From: Polycladidibacter stylochi
GTDB lineage: Bacteria > Pseudomonadota > Alphaproteobacteria > Rhizobiales > Stappiaceae
Reading direction: 5' to 3'
Length of the DNA stretch: 64,000 bases
Assembly: GCF_001562055.1 (NCBI RefSeq)
Contig: NZ_LLWE01000018.1
Location: 248,001 to 312,000, forward strand
Both the position numbers and the translations under genes were made by a program. The notes under the pieces were generated by a model that ran no database searches, was not told where the DNA came from, and saw only the letters and a program-made list of their open reading frames with translations. Position 1 is the stretch's first letter, and every line of letters starts with the position of its first letter. Of the stretch, positions 55,421-64,000 are shown piece after piece.

Positions 55421-56656
55421 ATGGGTAAACTATTTGACAAACAAACACTTGAAGTTAACAGACGTAATATGTTGCGCGGCAGTTTGCTGGCAGGTGCTGC
55501 TGCGGTGACTGGTACGAGTGCTGTGGCTATGAATATGCCACAAGGGAAGTCCAAGTTAGTGACTCCACGTGCACCGGCAAAAGAATTTGTGGTTGCGGAG
55601 GCAAAAGCGCAGGCGAAAGCAAAAGCGAAACCGGTTGATCTATCCGGCTATGAGCGTGTTCAGCAAAAACTGGTTGCCCCACCTTTTGCGCCCAAGCATG
55701 AGCAAGTTGCAAGCGGTAAGCCGAAAATTGTTGAAATCACAATGGAAACCACTGAGAAATTACTGACAGTGGATGAGGATACCGGCGCTGAAATTTGGGC
55801 GCTGACTTATAACGGCTCTGTTCCCGGCCCGTTGATCATTGTGCATGAAGGTGATTATGTTGAATTAACACTGCGCAATCCTGCGGACAGTAAAATGGAA
55901 CATAATATTGATTTCCATGCTTCAACCGGTGCTCTTGGTGGCGGTGGTCTGACCCATATTTACCCAGGGGAAGAGACTGTATTGCGCTGGAAAGCAGTTA
56001 AACCAGGCGTGTTTACCTATCACTGTGCACCTGGCGGAGCTATGATCCCTTATCATGTGGTACATGGCATGAATGGCGCTGTTATGGTGTTGCCGCGCGA
56101 AGGTCTGAAAGATAAGGCTGGTAACCCATTACGTTACGATTCCATTGCTTACATAGGTGAGCAGGACTTCTATTTGCCAAAAGACAAAGACGGTGAATAC
56201 AAAACCTACGAGCAAGCGGGTGATGATTACGCAGATAGCTTGGAAGTGATGCGTACATTGGTGCCTACACACTCAGTATTTAATGGCTCCGTTGGTGCGC
56301 TTACGGGTGAAAATGCCTTGAAGGCGAAAGTCGGCGAAACCGTTTTGATGATCCATAATCAGGCTAACCGGGATACAAGACCTCACCTTATTGGTGGGCA
56401 TGGTGACTATGTTTGGGAGGCTGGATCTTTTACGGATGCGCCGCAAACAGGATTGGAGACTTGGTTCATTCGCGGTGGTAGTGCCGGGGCTGCCATGTAT
56501 ACCTTTAAGCAACCGGGTGTTTACGCCTACGTGAATCATAACCTGATTGAGGCAGCACTGCTTGGCGCCACAGCGCACTTCGTAGTGGAGGGTGAATGGA
56601 ATAACGCTTTGATGGAACAAGTGGTTGCACCTCAAAAGCTGACGAAGCAAGGCTAA
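55421..56656 (+). CDS. nirK: Copper-containing nitrite reductase
   Basis: Periplasmic trimeric enzyme that reduces nitrite to NO. A Tat-type signal ([18 protein letters not shown]) starts the 411-residue precursor. Two cupredoxin domains follow. The type 1 copper ligands are in [20 protein letters not shown] and the following GM; the type 2 site uses the histidines of [10 protein letters not shown], the His in YHCAPGG's neighbourhood and the His in [10 protein letters not shown]. Between the signal and the first domain is an unusual Ala/Lys-rich stretch ([20 protein letters not shown]). Pseudoazurin upstream and NirV downstream form the nir unit. Its product NO is consumed by the divergent nor system. 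Confidence 0.98.
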   Translation: MGKLFDKQTLEVNRRNMLRGSLLAGAAAVTGTSAVAMNMPQGKSKLVTPRAPAKEFVVAEAKAQAKAKAKPVDLSGYERVQQKLVAPPFAPKHEQVASGKPKIVEITMETTEKLLTVDEDTGAEIWALTYNGSVPGPLIIVHEGDYVELTLRNPADSKMEHNIDFHASTGALGGGGLTHIYPGEETVLRWKAVKPGVFTYHCAPGGAMIPYHVVHGMNGAVMVLPREGLKDKAGNPLRYDSIAYIGEQDFYLPKDKDGEYKTYEQAGDDYADSLEVMRTLVPTHSVFNGSVGALTGENALKAKVGETVLMIHNQANRDTRPHLIGGHGDYVWEAGSFTDAPQTGLETWFIRGGSAGAAMYTFKQPGVYAYVNHNLIEAALLGATAHFVVEGEWNNALMEQVVAPQKLTKQG

Positions 56657-56671
56657 CTGGTACTGCGAGAA

Positions 56672-56728
56672 AAATGACAGTACCTGAAACGATAAAGCAG
56701 GCATAACTGGGCGCAGGCACTGTCATTT
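56672..56728. other. Inverted repeat between nirK and nirV
   Basis: AAATGACAGTACCTG (56672-56686) is matched in reverse complement at 56714-56728 with one mismatch, giving a 15-bp stem around 27 bases. No T-tract follows. It could limit or protect the nirK message relative to nirV. Confidence 0.6.
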
Positions 56729-56907
56729 ACAAGCATGAGTTGGGGGCGTTACTCTTTGCTCATGCTTTATTGTTCCTTTGCTTGCTTCATTCGCCTTTGA
56801 AGTTAAGTAAAGCTGGTGCGGTCTGGCTGTTAATCCCATTATTCCCAGCATTTCATGCTGTTCTAGCCAGACTGCATAGGCACCTTTATTTTGTGGGGAG
56901 AGTTTTC

Positions 56908-57681
56908 ATGGGGTTTCGCCGGGCAGTTGATCATCTGAAAACGTCTTTTCTATTAATCTTGGGCGGTGTTGTGGTTGGCGGGGTCGGTGGCGGCGCTGTG
57001 GTTGCCTACATGAACTGGAGTGCGCAAGGCGATCCGTCATTGATACCGCAAATGGCCGAGCATCCCGTTGTATTTCCGAATGGCCATCGGCTTTACGTGC
57101 AAAAATATGAGGTTTCGGTTGCGGAGTGGAATCGTTGCCATACGGCCGGTGCGTGTACACTTAAGCTGCGGGTATCGGGTAAAAAAGATAGTGCGCGTAT
57201 TCCTGCCACCGGTTTGAATTTCGAGGATGTCTCGCAATATGTCGATTGGATGAATGCGCATTCCGGACATCAGTTTCGTTTGCCAACGCAAGATGAGTGG
57301 AATTTTATGGCCGCCAAGGTTTTACCCAAAAAACCCGAGCCGATTTTTAAAGATCCTTCGCTTACCTGGGCATCTGCTTATTTGACCGAGGGGTTGGCAC
57401 CGCGGCGACTTAAGGCGCGGGGTAGCTTTTCAACAAGTGCCGAAGGGGTGGCTGACCTTGATGGCAGTGTTTGGGAGTGGACGGGGGATTGCTATAGCGA
57501 GAATGGAGAAAAAATAGAGGATGCATCCTGCCCCGCTTTTTATGTGAGCGGTGAACATATGGCAGTTATTCCCTATCCGGTACGGGATCCGGCACGCGGA
57601 GGCTGTGCTGTAGGTACGCCACCAGCACATTTGGGATTTCGATTGGTGAGTGATACGGCTGTTGATGTTGCGAATCTATAA
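56908..57681 (+). CDS. nirV: NirV, formylglycine-generating-enzyme-like protein linked to nitrite reductase
   Basis: A 257-residue protein with an N-terminal membrane helix (about residues 12-34, LLILGGVVVGGVGGGAVVAY) and a periplasmic FGE/sulfatase-modifying-factor domain: VQKYEVSVAEWNRCHTAGAC, FRLPTQDEWNFMAA, VADLDGSVWEWTGDCY and HLGFRLVSD at the end. NirV proteins are encoded beside nirK in many denitrifiers, with no proven function. ATG 56908 has GGGGAG 7 bases upstream; a longer frame from 56740 lacks such support. The active-site cysteine pair of true formylglycine-generating enzymes is not evident, so catalysis of that reaction is doubtful. Confidence 0.88.
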   Translation: MGFRRAVDHLKTSFLLILGGVVVGGVGGGAVVAYMNWSAQGDPSLIPQMAEHPVVFPNGHRLYVQKYEVSVAEWNRCHTAGACTLKLRVSGKKDSARIPATGLNFEDVSQYVDWMNAHSGHQFRLPTQDEWNFMAAKVLPKKPEPIFKDPSLTWASAYLTEGLAPRRLKARGSFSTSAEGVADLDGSVWEWTGDCYSENGEKIEDASCPAFYVSGEHMAVIPYPVRDPARGGCAVGTPPAHLGFRLVSDTAVDVANL

Positions 57682-57714
57682 ATGATTCATTTTGCCCCCA
57701 CTCCTTGGGGGGAG

Positions 57715-57790
57715 TGGTGAGCCCGCACGGGTTCGAACCGTGGACCTACTGATTAAAAGTCAGTTGCTCTACCAGCTGAGCTACGGGCTC
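57715..57790 (-). tRNA. tRNA-Lys (anticodon TTT), copy 1
   Basis: On the minus strand the gene starts GAGCCCGTAGCTCAGCTGG. It has the anticodon stem-loop ACTGA-CTTTTAA-TCAGT (anticodon TTT), the T arm GGTTCGAACC and an encoded 3' CCA. The acceptor stem GAGCCCG pairs with CGGGCTC. Total 76 bases with CCA. Confidence 0.97.
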
Positions 57791-58043
57791 TCAACGGTGC
57801 CTTGTTAGGGGCTAGCTTATTGAGATTTAATCTCTTTTCGCTTTGCGGCGTGGCCGCTCCGTTTCGGTGAGAAGGTACATACTGGCCTTGGATGAATAAT
57901 GCAACCGGAAAAAATGAAAAAGTGAAAATAGTTTTTATTGTCTTTAGATAGTCCACAATCTTAAATTGATTTTGACTTGTTAATGTCAAAAAGCTGAACA
58001 ATCGTATGTATTAGGAGATTTTTCTCTCACTCCTTGGGGGGAG

Positions 58044-58119
58044 TGGTGAGCCCGCACGGGTTCGAACCGTGGACCTACTGATTAAAAGTCAGTTGCTCTA
58101 CCAGCTGAGCTACGGGCTC
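58044..58119 (-). tRNA. tRNA-Lys (anticodon TTT), copy 2
   Basis: Identical in sequence to the copy 329 bases to the left, with the same encoded CCA and its own upstream region. It is part of the tandem duplication. Confidence 0.97.
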
Positions 58120-58737
58120 TCAACGGTGCCTTGTTAGGGGCTAGCTTATTGAGATTTAATCTCTTTTCGCTTTGCGGCGGGGCCGCTCCGTTTCGGTGAG
58201 AAGGTACATACTGGTCCAAGATGAATTGTGCAACCGGAAAATGAGATAAAAATGAATTTTGTGGTGTTTTCCTGTGTGTATTTATGGGGGGTGCTACATT
58301 GGCTCATGGTAACTACATGAAAAATAATAGGAAAATAACTCATTAACAATCTTGGGTGTTTTTTCGTGTTGGGTTTGTTGCTCTTTGTGCTTTTGTCTTT
58401 CTTTTAAGAAAGCAAGATATTTCAAATTAATGGAGCACGGTGTTTTGTTTTTTCCTCAGTGGGGAATGGGGAGAACATTTGTTATTTATTAGGTAATAAT
58501 GCGCAAAAATTGTGTACAGTGGCCTACAACCCTTTTTCTGTCTTGCTCCCTGATATAAAAGGGGATGTGTGAAGAATTGCGTAGGGTACAGTGATTAATG
58601 CGGTCAATGCGTAATTGTCCGCTTTTGTATACAGGTGAATCATGTCACTTGATACCTAAGGGTTAAGACCAATAGGCCCGGCGTTAGAAAACGCATTGTT
58701 TGATTTGAAATCCAATAAGTCGTTCGTGGAGGAGCAC
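58120..58737. other. Intergenic region upstream of the TRAP receptor gene
   Basis: Contains the tRNA-Lys upstream region (to about 58240). About 500 bases of mostly AT-rich DNA follow, with no convincing gene and no recognised operator. A short GCGTT-AGAA-AACGC hairpin lies near 58681. Confidence 0.5.
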
Positions 58738-59697
58738 ATGAAATTAGGAAGCATTGCTGCCGGTGTTGCGCTTGTATTTGCTGGCATGACACAGGTTTCG
58801 GCTGCTGAGCAGCAGTTCATTTCCATTGGTACCGGTGGCGTAACCGGTGTTTACTACCCAACCGGTGGCGCGATTTGCCGTCTTGTTAACAAGACACGCA
58901 AGGAACACGGCATTCGCTGTTCTGCAGAGTCTACTGGTGGTTCTGTTTACAACATTAACACCATTCAAGCCGGCGAGCTGGAATTCGGTGTTGCCCAATC
59001 CGACGTTCAGGCGAATGCTTATGAAGGTCGTTCCCAGTGGGAGGGCAAGCCCTTTAAAGACGAGCGCTCTGTATTTTCGGTGCATCCAGAGCCCGTTACC
59101 ATGTTGGCAGGTAAAGATACCGGCATTAAAAACTACACAGATTTGAAGGGCAAGAAGGTTAACATTGGTAACCCTGGTTCTGGCCAGTACGCCACTTGGA
59201 AGCTTTTGGAAAAAGAAGGTATTATTAAAACTTCTGATCTTGCTTTGGCAACCGAGCTGAAGTCTTCTGAAGCTGGTGCTGCACTTTGTGATGGCAAGAT
59301 TGATGCCTATTACTGGCTGGTTGGTCACCCATCTGCGGCAACTCAGGAAACAGTTTCCACCTGTGATGCTCAGCTGGTGAACGTTGAAGGCCCGGCCATT
59401 GATGCGTTGCTTGATAAATACTCTTATTATCGTAAAGCAACTATTCCTGCCGGCATGTACAACAACGACAAAGACATCCACACCTTTGGTGTTGGTGCAA
59501 CCATTGTAACATCTGCAAAGGTTCCTGATGAAGTTGTTTACACACTGGTTAAGGCTGTGTTTGAAAACTTTGACGATTTCAAAAAGCTGCATCCTGCCTT
59601 TGCAAATTTGAAGCCGGAAGAAATGATCAAGGATTCCTTGACAGCTCCACTGCACCCTGGTGCTGTGAAGTACTATAAAGAAAAGGGTTGGATGTAA
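58738..59697 (+). CDS. TAXI-family TRAP transporter solute-binding protein
   Basis: A 319-residue periplasmic receptor with a signal peptide (cleavage near VSA-AE) and the family start [20 protein letters not shown]. It continues with [35 protein letters not shown] and [17 protein letters not shown], all typical of TAXI proteins. A GGAGGAG ribosome-binding site precedes the ATG. The matching fused permease is encoded downstream after a terminator-like hairpin, which may make the receptor more abundant than the permease. The substrate is not predictable with confidence; glutamate-like compounds are known for some relatives. Confidence 0.95.
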   Translation: MKLGSIAAGVALVFAGMTQVSAAEQQFISIGTGGVTGVYYPTGGAICRLVNKTRKEHGIRCSAESTGGSVYNINTIQAGELEFGVAQSDVQANAYEGRSQWEGKPFKDERSVFSVHPEPVTMLAGKDTGIKNYTDLKGKKVNIGNPGSGQYATWKLLEKEGIIKTSDLALATELKSSEAGAALCDGKIDAYYWLVGHPSAATQETVSTCDAQLVNVEGPAIDALLDKYSYYRKATIPAGMYNNDKDIHTFGVGATIVTSAKVPDEVVYTLVKAVFENFDDFKKLHPAFANLKPEEMIKDSLTAPLHPGAVKYYKEKGWM

Positions 59698-59705
59698 TTC
59701 TGACC

Positions 59706-59741
59706 AGGGCGTTTGCGCGGATGCGTGCGAACGCCCTTTTT
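59706..59741 (+). terminator. Terminator-like hairpin after the TRAP receptor gene
   Basis: AGGGCGTT pairs with AACGCCCT, with a further TGCGC/GCG-type inner stem, followed by TTTTT. It starts 9 bases beyond the stop of the receptor gene and lies 200 bases before the permease gene. Confidence 0.8.
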
Positions 59742-59940
59742 CATCCCCTGAAATGACACATATCTAGCAAGAGAAAACTATTTTAATTCTCGGTTTTCAG
59801 GGGAGTTACAGTGTCCGATTGCTCGGGCATACTTTTGGTTGCATGCAATTCTCGTTTCAATGATCGGCCTTTGTTTTAGGTCAGGCAACCAACAATAATA
59901 ATAGAATAGCTGGCATTTTTGCCAATAGTGGGGATGGGTG

Positions 59941-62553
59941 ATGAGTGCACAACAGCACAAAGCACAGGTAGAAGCCCAAGAGCTCGTTGCGCAAAGCGAT
60001 ACCGGTGCGCGCAACCTAAGCGGCTCTTTGGGGTATATGGTTGCTTTTATCGCGTTTTTTTGGTCTGCATTTCAATTGTTCGTGGCTTCCAATGTGCCGT
60101 ACTGGCTGGAAGGTGCCACGGGCATAAATCTGATTTTCAATAATTCGGAGATCAGATTTATCCACGTGGCTTTTGGTATGGTTTTGGCTGCCTTCGCGTA
60201 TCCGCTGTTCGCTAACAGCAAGCGGGATGGTATTCCCTGGTACGACTGGGTTTTGGCGGCTTTGGCAGTTTTTGCCTGCTTATATTTGGTCGTTATGCGC
60301 AACCAAATCGCCGATCGCGCCGGTTTGCCAACCCAGATGGACCTTATTGTTTCCACTATTGGGCTTTGTGTGCTTGCTATTTGCGTTTATCGCACGCTAG
60401 GGCTTCCGCTCGTGGTGGTTGCGGGCGTTTTCTTACTCTATGCCTTTTTTGGCAACCAGTCTTTCTTACCCGATGCGGTGCAATGGCGCGGAGCTTCCTA
60501 TAATAAAGCCATGTGGCACTACTGGATGCAGCTTGAAGGTGTGTTCGGTGTTGCCGTTGGGGTTTCGGCCTCGATGATTTTCCTGTTCGTGCTGTTTGGT
60601 GCGCTGTTGGAAAAAGCGGGCGCGGGGAACTACTTTATTAAATCAGCCTTTGCTCTGCTCGGGCATTTGCGCGGTGGACCGGCCAAAGCGGCGGTTGTGG
60701 CCTCTGCCATGAGCGGTCTTTACTCTGGCTCTTCGATTGCCAATGTGGTGACCACAGGTACCTTTACCATTCCTTTGATGAAGCGCACCGGATTCCCTGC
60801 GGAAAAAGCAGGCGCGGTTGAAGTTGCTTCTTCGGTAAACGGCCAGTTGATGCCACCTGTTATGGGGGCGGCGGCCTTTTTGATCGCCGAATTTACCGGT
60901 GTTGGTTACCACGAAGTGGTCATTCATGCGTTTATTCCTGCGGTTATCTCCTACATTGCCTTGGTGTACATTGTGCATCTGGAAGCATTGAAGATGAACC
61001 TGAAAGGTTTGCCAAAGCCACCAGCGCTTTTAACAGCAATGCAACGTTTGATCGGTGTTTTGACCGGTTTTATCGGTATTTCGCTGCTTGGGCTGGCTGT
61101 CTACTATATCCTCGGCTTCTTTAAGGCGAATATTCCCGGCTTAACATTCCCGGTTGTTTTGGTTCTATTTGCTGCTTTCTATGTGTATTTGGTGTATGTG
61201 GCTTCCAAATCACCTGATTTGGTGGTGGATGACCCGAATGCGCCCATCTCCGAGCTGCCACGTGCGGGGGATGTTGGCAAAACCGGTTACTACTTCATTC
61301 TGCCAATTGTGGTGTTGATCTGGTGTATTTTGCTTGAGCGCTTCTCGCCCTCCTTATCTGCATTCTACGCTACCATGGCGATGATTGTGATTGTGCTGAC
61401 GCAGCACCCGTTGAAAGCGATGTTCCGTGGTGAGAGCTTGGCGGGCACCTATTGGCGTGGTCTGGTTGATTTTATCGAGGGTATGATTGGTGGTGCGCGC
61501 AATATGATTGGTATTGCGGTGGCCACTGCGGCGGCTGGCGTTATTGTGGGTACTGTTTCGCTGACTGGTGCGCATCAGATGATTGGCGAGTTGGTGGAAT
61601 ATCTTTCCGGCGGTAACTTGTTGTTGATGCTGATGCTTGTAGCGATGATGAGCCTTATTCTCGGAATGGGGCTGCCGACAACTGCCAACTATCTGGTTGT
61701 TTCTTCCCTCATGGCGCATGTTATCGTCGAGCTGGGTGCGCAAACGGGCTTTATTGTGCCGTTGATAGCTGTTCACTTCTTCGTGTTCTACTTTGGTATT
61801 CTGGCCGATGTAACACCGCCTGTGGGGCTTGCAGCCTTTGCGGCGGCGGCAATTAGCCGAGGTGACCCCATTAAGACTGGTGTGCAGGGCTTTATCTACT
61901 CCATCCGTACCGCATTGTTGCCGTTCCTGTTTATCTTCAACACCGATCTGTTGTTGATCAACGTCACATATGATCATGCGATTGTGGTGTTTGTTGTGGC
62001 CGTTGTGGCGATGATGCTGTTTGCTGCGGCAACGCAGGGGTACTTCTTTGCCCGCTCAAAACTATGGGAATCTGCGGCATTGTTGCTGGTAGCGTTTACA
62101 CTTTTCCGCCCCGGCTTCTGGCTGGATATGGTCGAGCCGCCCTATGAGCGGTCAACCGGAACGGCAGTTATGCAGATGATTGGTGATGCGCCGCTGAATA
62201 CGGAGGTTCGCCTAAATCTGGTGGGGAGTGACTTTGACGATCCCGACAAGGTGACCAAGCGCACGATTACTTTGGATGTCGGTGTTGGTAGCGGCGAGCA
62301 GCGTTTGCAGGCCGAAGGGCTGAGTGCCATGGAAGATGGCGATAAAGTAGTGCTTGATGAGCCTTTCCCCGGTACTAAGTTCTCCAAGGAACTCCAGGTC
62401 TTTGACTTTTATGGGGATGTACCTGTGACAATTGCGAGCACCGAGGTTCAGGCCGAGCGTATGGCTAAAGAGTGGTTCTACTTACCTGCACTGCTGTTGT
62501 TGGCGCTTGTTATTGGTTTGCAGCGGCGGCGGCAAACGCAGCCAGCCTTTTAA
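59941..62553 (+). CDS. TRAP transporter fused permease (4TM/12TM) with DUF3394 domain
   Basis: An 870-residue membrane protein that fuses the small (DctQ-type, about residues 20-180) and large (DctM-type, about 190-700) subunits, as is usual for TAXI-TRAP systems. Signatures include GGPAKAAVVASAMSGLYSGS, ANVVTTGTFTIPLMKR, LILGMGLPTTANYLVVSSLM and FGILADVTPPVGLAAFAAAA. After a further membrane segment, the C-terminal 180 residues match the DUF3394 type (PPYERSTGTAVMQMIGDAP start, ending in a final helix). ATG 59941 follows GGGG at 59929-59932; a GTG one codon earlier is equivalent. It imports an organic solute with a sodium or proton gradient. Confidence 0.95.
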   Translation: MSAQQHKAQVEAQELVAQSDTGARNLSGSLGYMVAFIAFFWSAFQLFVASNVPYWLEGATGINLIFNNSEIRFIHVAFGMVLAAFAYPLFANSKRDGIPWYDWVLAALAVFACLYLVVMRNQIADRAGLPTQMDLIVSTIGLCVLAICVYRTLGLPLVVVAGVFLLYAFFGNQSFLPDAVQWRGASYNKAMWHYWMQLEGVFGVAVGVSASMIFLFVLFGALLEKAGAGNYFIKSAFALLGHLRGGPAKAAVVASAMSGLYSGSSIANVVTTGTFTIPLMKRTGFPAEKAGAVEVASSVNGQLMPPVMGAAAFLIAEFTGVGYHEVVIHAFIPAVISYIALVYIVHLEALKMNLKGLPKPPALLTAMQRLIGVLTGFIGISLLGLAVYYILGFFKANIPGLTFPVVLVLFAAFYVYLVYVASKSPDLVVDDPNAPISELPRAGDVGKTGYYFILPIVVLIWCILLERFSPSLSAFYATMAMIVIVLTQHPLKAMFRGESLAGTYWRGLVDFIEGMIGGARNMIGIAVATAAAGVIVGTVSLTGAHQMIGELVEYLSGGNLLLMLMLVAMMSLILGMGLPTTANYLVVSSLMAHVIVELGAQTGFIVPLIAVHFFVFYFGILADVTPPVGLAAFAAAAISRGDPIKTGVQGFIYSIRTALLPFLFIFNTDLLLINVTYDHAIVVFVVAVVAMMLFAAATQGYFFARSKLWESAALLLVAFTLFRPGFWLDMVEPPYERSTGTAVMQMIGDAPLNTEVRLNLVGSDFDDPDKVTKRTITLDVGVGSGEQRLQAEGLSAMEDGDKVVLDEPFPGTKFSKELQVFDFYGDVPVTIASTEVQAERMAKEWFYLPALLLLALVIGLQRRRQTQPAF

Positions 62554-62561
62554 AACCACAG

Positions 62562-62594
62562 AATACCCGCAGTTTCTTAAGAGCTGCGGGTATT
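62562..62594. other. Hairpin after the TRAP permease gene
   Basis: AATACCCGCAG pairs perfectly with CTGCGGGTATT over an 11-base loop, 9 bases after the permease stop. No T-tract follows, so it is probably a transcript-end or stabilising structure. Confidence 0.6.
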
Positions 62595-62770
62595 GCACTG
62601 TTAGCTTTACAAGATGCAAGCGGAAGTTTTATGGATGCGGTCTTTTAGGCCTATGAAAAATGGCTGCGGCTTCTAAGAATATGCAGAGCAAATAAAACCG
62701 TTTAGTATCATCTGGATGAATCACTGGTCGTGGCAATGCAAGTTGACCAAATTAGAGACGGATTAAACGC

Positions 62771-63205
62771 ATGTATTCCAATATCCTGCTACCTCTAGAT
62801 ATTAACGAAGAAAGTTCTTGGAAGCGGGTTCTTCCTGTCGCGCTCGACTTGGCGCAGCACTACAAGGCAAATTTGCATGTGGTTACAGTGCTGCCAGATT
62901 ACGGGAAGGCCTTTGTGGGTGGCTTTTTTGCTAAGGAATATGAAACCAAGGCACTTGAAAAAACCCGTGAAGCGCTTGAAGAGCTGCTGGACCGTGAGTT
63001 GCCCGAGGGATCACAAAATGTGCAGGGGCATATTGCACACGGGACGATTTATGAGGAAATCAATAAGGCGGCTGATAAGCTGGACTGTGATTTGATTGTA
63101 CTATCTTCGCACCGGCCTGAGTTGAAAGATTACTTGCTTGGCCCGAATGCCGCGCGTGTTGTGCGCCATGCTCACCAATCTGTTTTTGTGGTGCGTGAAG
63201 ATTAA
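62771..63205 (+). CDS. Universal stress protein family (UspA-like)
   Basis: A 144-residue nucleotide-binding-fold protein beginning MYSNILLPLDINEESSWKRV. The C-terminal ATP-binding motif region reads LIVLSSHRPELKDYLLGPNA followed by ARVVRHAHQSVFVVRED (G-x2-G-x9-G type is only partly kept). UspA-like proteins are often encoded with TRAP transporters, for example TeaD with the ectoine transporter TeaABC, where it regulates transport. That role is inferred here from position 217 bases downstream of the permease. Confidence 0.92.
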   Translation: MYSNILLPLDINEESSWKRVLPVALDLAQHYKANLHVVTVLPDYGKAFVGGFFAKEYETKALEKTREALEELLDRELPEGSQNVQGHIAHGTIYEEINKAADKLDCDLIVLSSHRPELKDYLLGPNAARVVRHAHQSVFVVRED

Positions 63206-63296
63206 GTATTTTTTTGCGCGGAGAGTATCCTAAATTCATATAGTGTTTGTATGAAATGAATATTCTCTAACAAAATTCAGCAATACAGTTTTTAAC

Positions 63297-63325
63297 GGCC
63301 CCGCTCTTACCAGCGGGGCCTTTTT
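63297..63325 (+). terminator. Intrinsic terminator after the UspA-like gene
   Basis: GGCCCCGCT pairs with AGCGGGGCC around a 6-base loop, followed by TTTTTG. It closes the TRAP cluster and stands 29 bases before the end of the convergent amidohydrolase gene. Confidence 0.9.
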
Positions 63326-63353
63326 GTATGCCTATGAAATTGCTAGGGAACAC

Positions 63354-64000
63354 TTATTGTAGCTTTTCGCCACTTTCTTCGACCGTTTTTCGTACGATTT
63401 TCGCATAGTCTTGAGCTTCTTGTACGATTTTGGCTTCATCAACGGTTAAGATCTTGCGATCACGCATTAAAATCTTACCTGCCACAATACTGGTACGAAC
63501 ATTGCTCGCATTGGCTGAATAGACGAGTGCAGAATAAGGGTTGTAAATTGGCACCATATTCGGTGCCTTGGTGTCAATAATGATGATATCGGCTTGTTTT
63601 CCTGCTTCCAATGAGCCGATTTTATCTTCCATGTGCAGTGCACGTGCTGCACCAATGGTGGCCATTTCGATAACTTTTATTGGCGGCATGGCGGCGCGAT
63701 CGTTGTTGGCCAGTTTATGTACTTTGGCGACCTGATTGAATTCATCTATTGTGCTCAATGTGTTACCTGACATTGGGCCATCAGTTCCGAGGCCAATACG
63801 TAGCCCTTTGTCGAACATTTCGAGAGCCGGGGATACCCCTTTTGCTGATTTAATGTTGGCACTCATGTTATGTGCAATGCCCACATCATTTGCCTTGAGC
63901 AGGGCTATATCTGCAGCGTCAGCGTGAATTACGTGGGCAGCAACCAGGTGTCTGTTTAATGCGCCGATGTCATTCATATAGGAAATGGGGGACAAGCCGT
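63354..64000 (-). CDS. Amidohydrolase of the SAH/MTA deaminase (ATZ/TRZ) type, C-terminal part
   Basis: The gene is cut by the right edge; the visible 215 codons are the C-terminal half and the frame stays open to base 64000. HVIHADAADIALLKANDVGI contains a metal-binding histidine, GIAHNMSANIKSAKG another conserved block, and LGTDGPMSGNTLSTIDE the catalytic aspartate. The C-terminal LEAGKQADIIIIDTKAPNM and the ILMRDRKILTVDE tail are typical of cytosine-deaminase-like amidohydrolases such as MtaD and atrazine hydrolases. Exact substrate cannot be assigned without the N-terminal half. The TTG at 63995 is not the start. Confidence 0.9.
   Translation of the reverse strand, partial: GLSPISYMNDIGALNRHLVAAHVIHADAADIALLKANDVGIAHNMSANIKSAKGVSPALEMFDKGLRIGLGTDGPMSGNTLSTIDEFNQVAKVHKLANNDRAAMPPIKVIEMATIGAARALHMEDKIGSLEAGKQADIIIIDTKAPNMVPIYNPYSALVYSANASNVRTSIVAGKILMRDRKILTVDEAKIVQEAQDYAKIVRKTVEESGEKLQ

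Larger units (their letters stand above)
57699..58239. repeat. Tandem duplication containing tRNA-Lys genes
   Basis: Bases 57699-57910 recur at 58028-58239 with a period of 329. The first 187 bases, covering the tRNA and its upstream region, differ at one position (T 57851 against G 58180), then similarity decays. The unit includes a CACTCC-TTGGGG-GGAGTG hairpin past the tRNA 3' end and the palindrome GAGATTTAATCTC upstream of each tRNA. Confidence 0.9.

Noticed and set aside
57699-57716. CACTCC/GGAGTG hairpin as the tRNA-Lys terminator
   Set aside because: The stem is there, but on the minus strand no T-tract follows in either copy, so it was not called a terminator.
58744-59655. 303-codon open frame antisense to the TRAP receptor
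   Set aside because: It mirrors a complete TAXI receptor gene on the other strand; the translation has no recognisable features.

Overview
The window looks like a chromosomal segment of an alphaproteobacterium of the order Hyphomicrobiales (Rhizobiales). This rests on two long conserved gene orders recognised from memory: dxr-rseP-bamA-lpxD-fabZ-lpxA-lpxI-lpxB, and gltA-gltX-comEC-lexA-moeA-moaC-trpC-trpD-ppiD-tpiA-secG-pyrG. LpxI in place of LpxH and an alphaproteobacterial SOS box (GTTC-N7-GTTC) upstream of lexA agree. Base composition is moderate with AT-rich intergenic DNA, so a marine or host-associated lineage related to Stappiaceae/Pseudovibrio is possible, but that is a guess.

Layout. 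1-8.9 kb: isoprenoid and envelope biogenesis (DXR tail, RseP, BamA, lipid A enzymes). 9.5-11.5 kb: two adjacent unrecognised helix-rich proteins, possibly distant paralogues. 11.5-15 kb: translation genes on the minus strand (RsuA-type pseudouridine synthase, RsmC-like methyltransferase, release factor 3). 15.4-19.5 kb: a chemoreceptor with a nitrate/nitrite-sensing (NIT) type sensor, a 58-residue membrane protein, a gene split by an in-frame TAA, and an RDD membrane protein. 19.6-37.5 kb: the housekeeping block, interrupted only by a MarR-regulator/secreted-esterase pair with palindromic operators between them.

38-45.4 kb: a highly divergent type I secretion set, with a TolC-like outer-membrane protein carrying a roughly 480-residue basic tail, an ABC exporter with atypical ATPase motifs transcribed the other way, and an HlyD-like membrane fusion protein. 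No substrate gene is visible. 45.7-46.9 kb: an iron-type alcohol dehydrogenase.

47.3-57.7 kb: a denitrification island for nitrite to NO to N2O. It holds nnrS, two small membrane proteins, norD, norQ, norB and norC on the minus strand, a divergent DUF1858-type redox protein, an NnrR/DNR-type Crp/Fnr regulator, and pseudoazurin-nirK-nirV on the plus strand. The norC/DUF1858 and pseudoazurin promoters share a motif of the form TTGTGC-N2-G-N-GCAA, so the regulator encoded between them probably controls both. No nosZ is present. 57.7-58.1 kb: two identical tRNA-Lys genes in a tandem duplication. 58.7-63.2 kb: a TAXI-type TRAP transporter (receptor, fused permease, universal stress protein). The right edge cuts an amidohydrolase.

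A family of about 105-bp intergenic elements made of two hairpins occurs four times (near 9.2, 12.3, 29.5 and 37.6 kb), each near the 3' end of a gene; one copy has its second hairpin duplicated.
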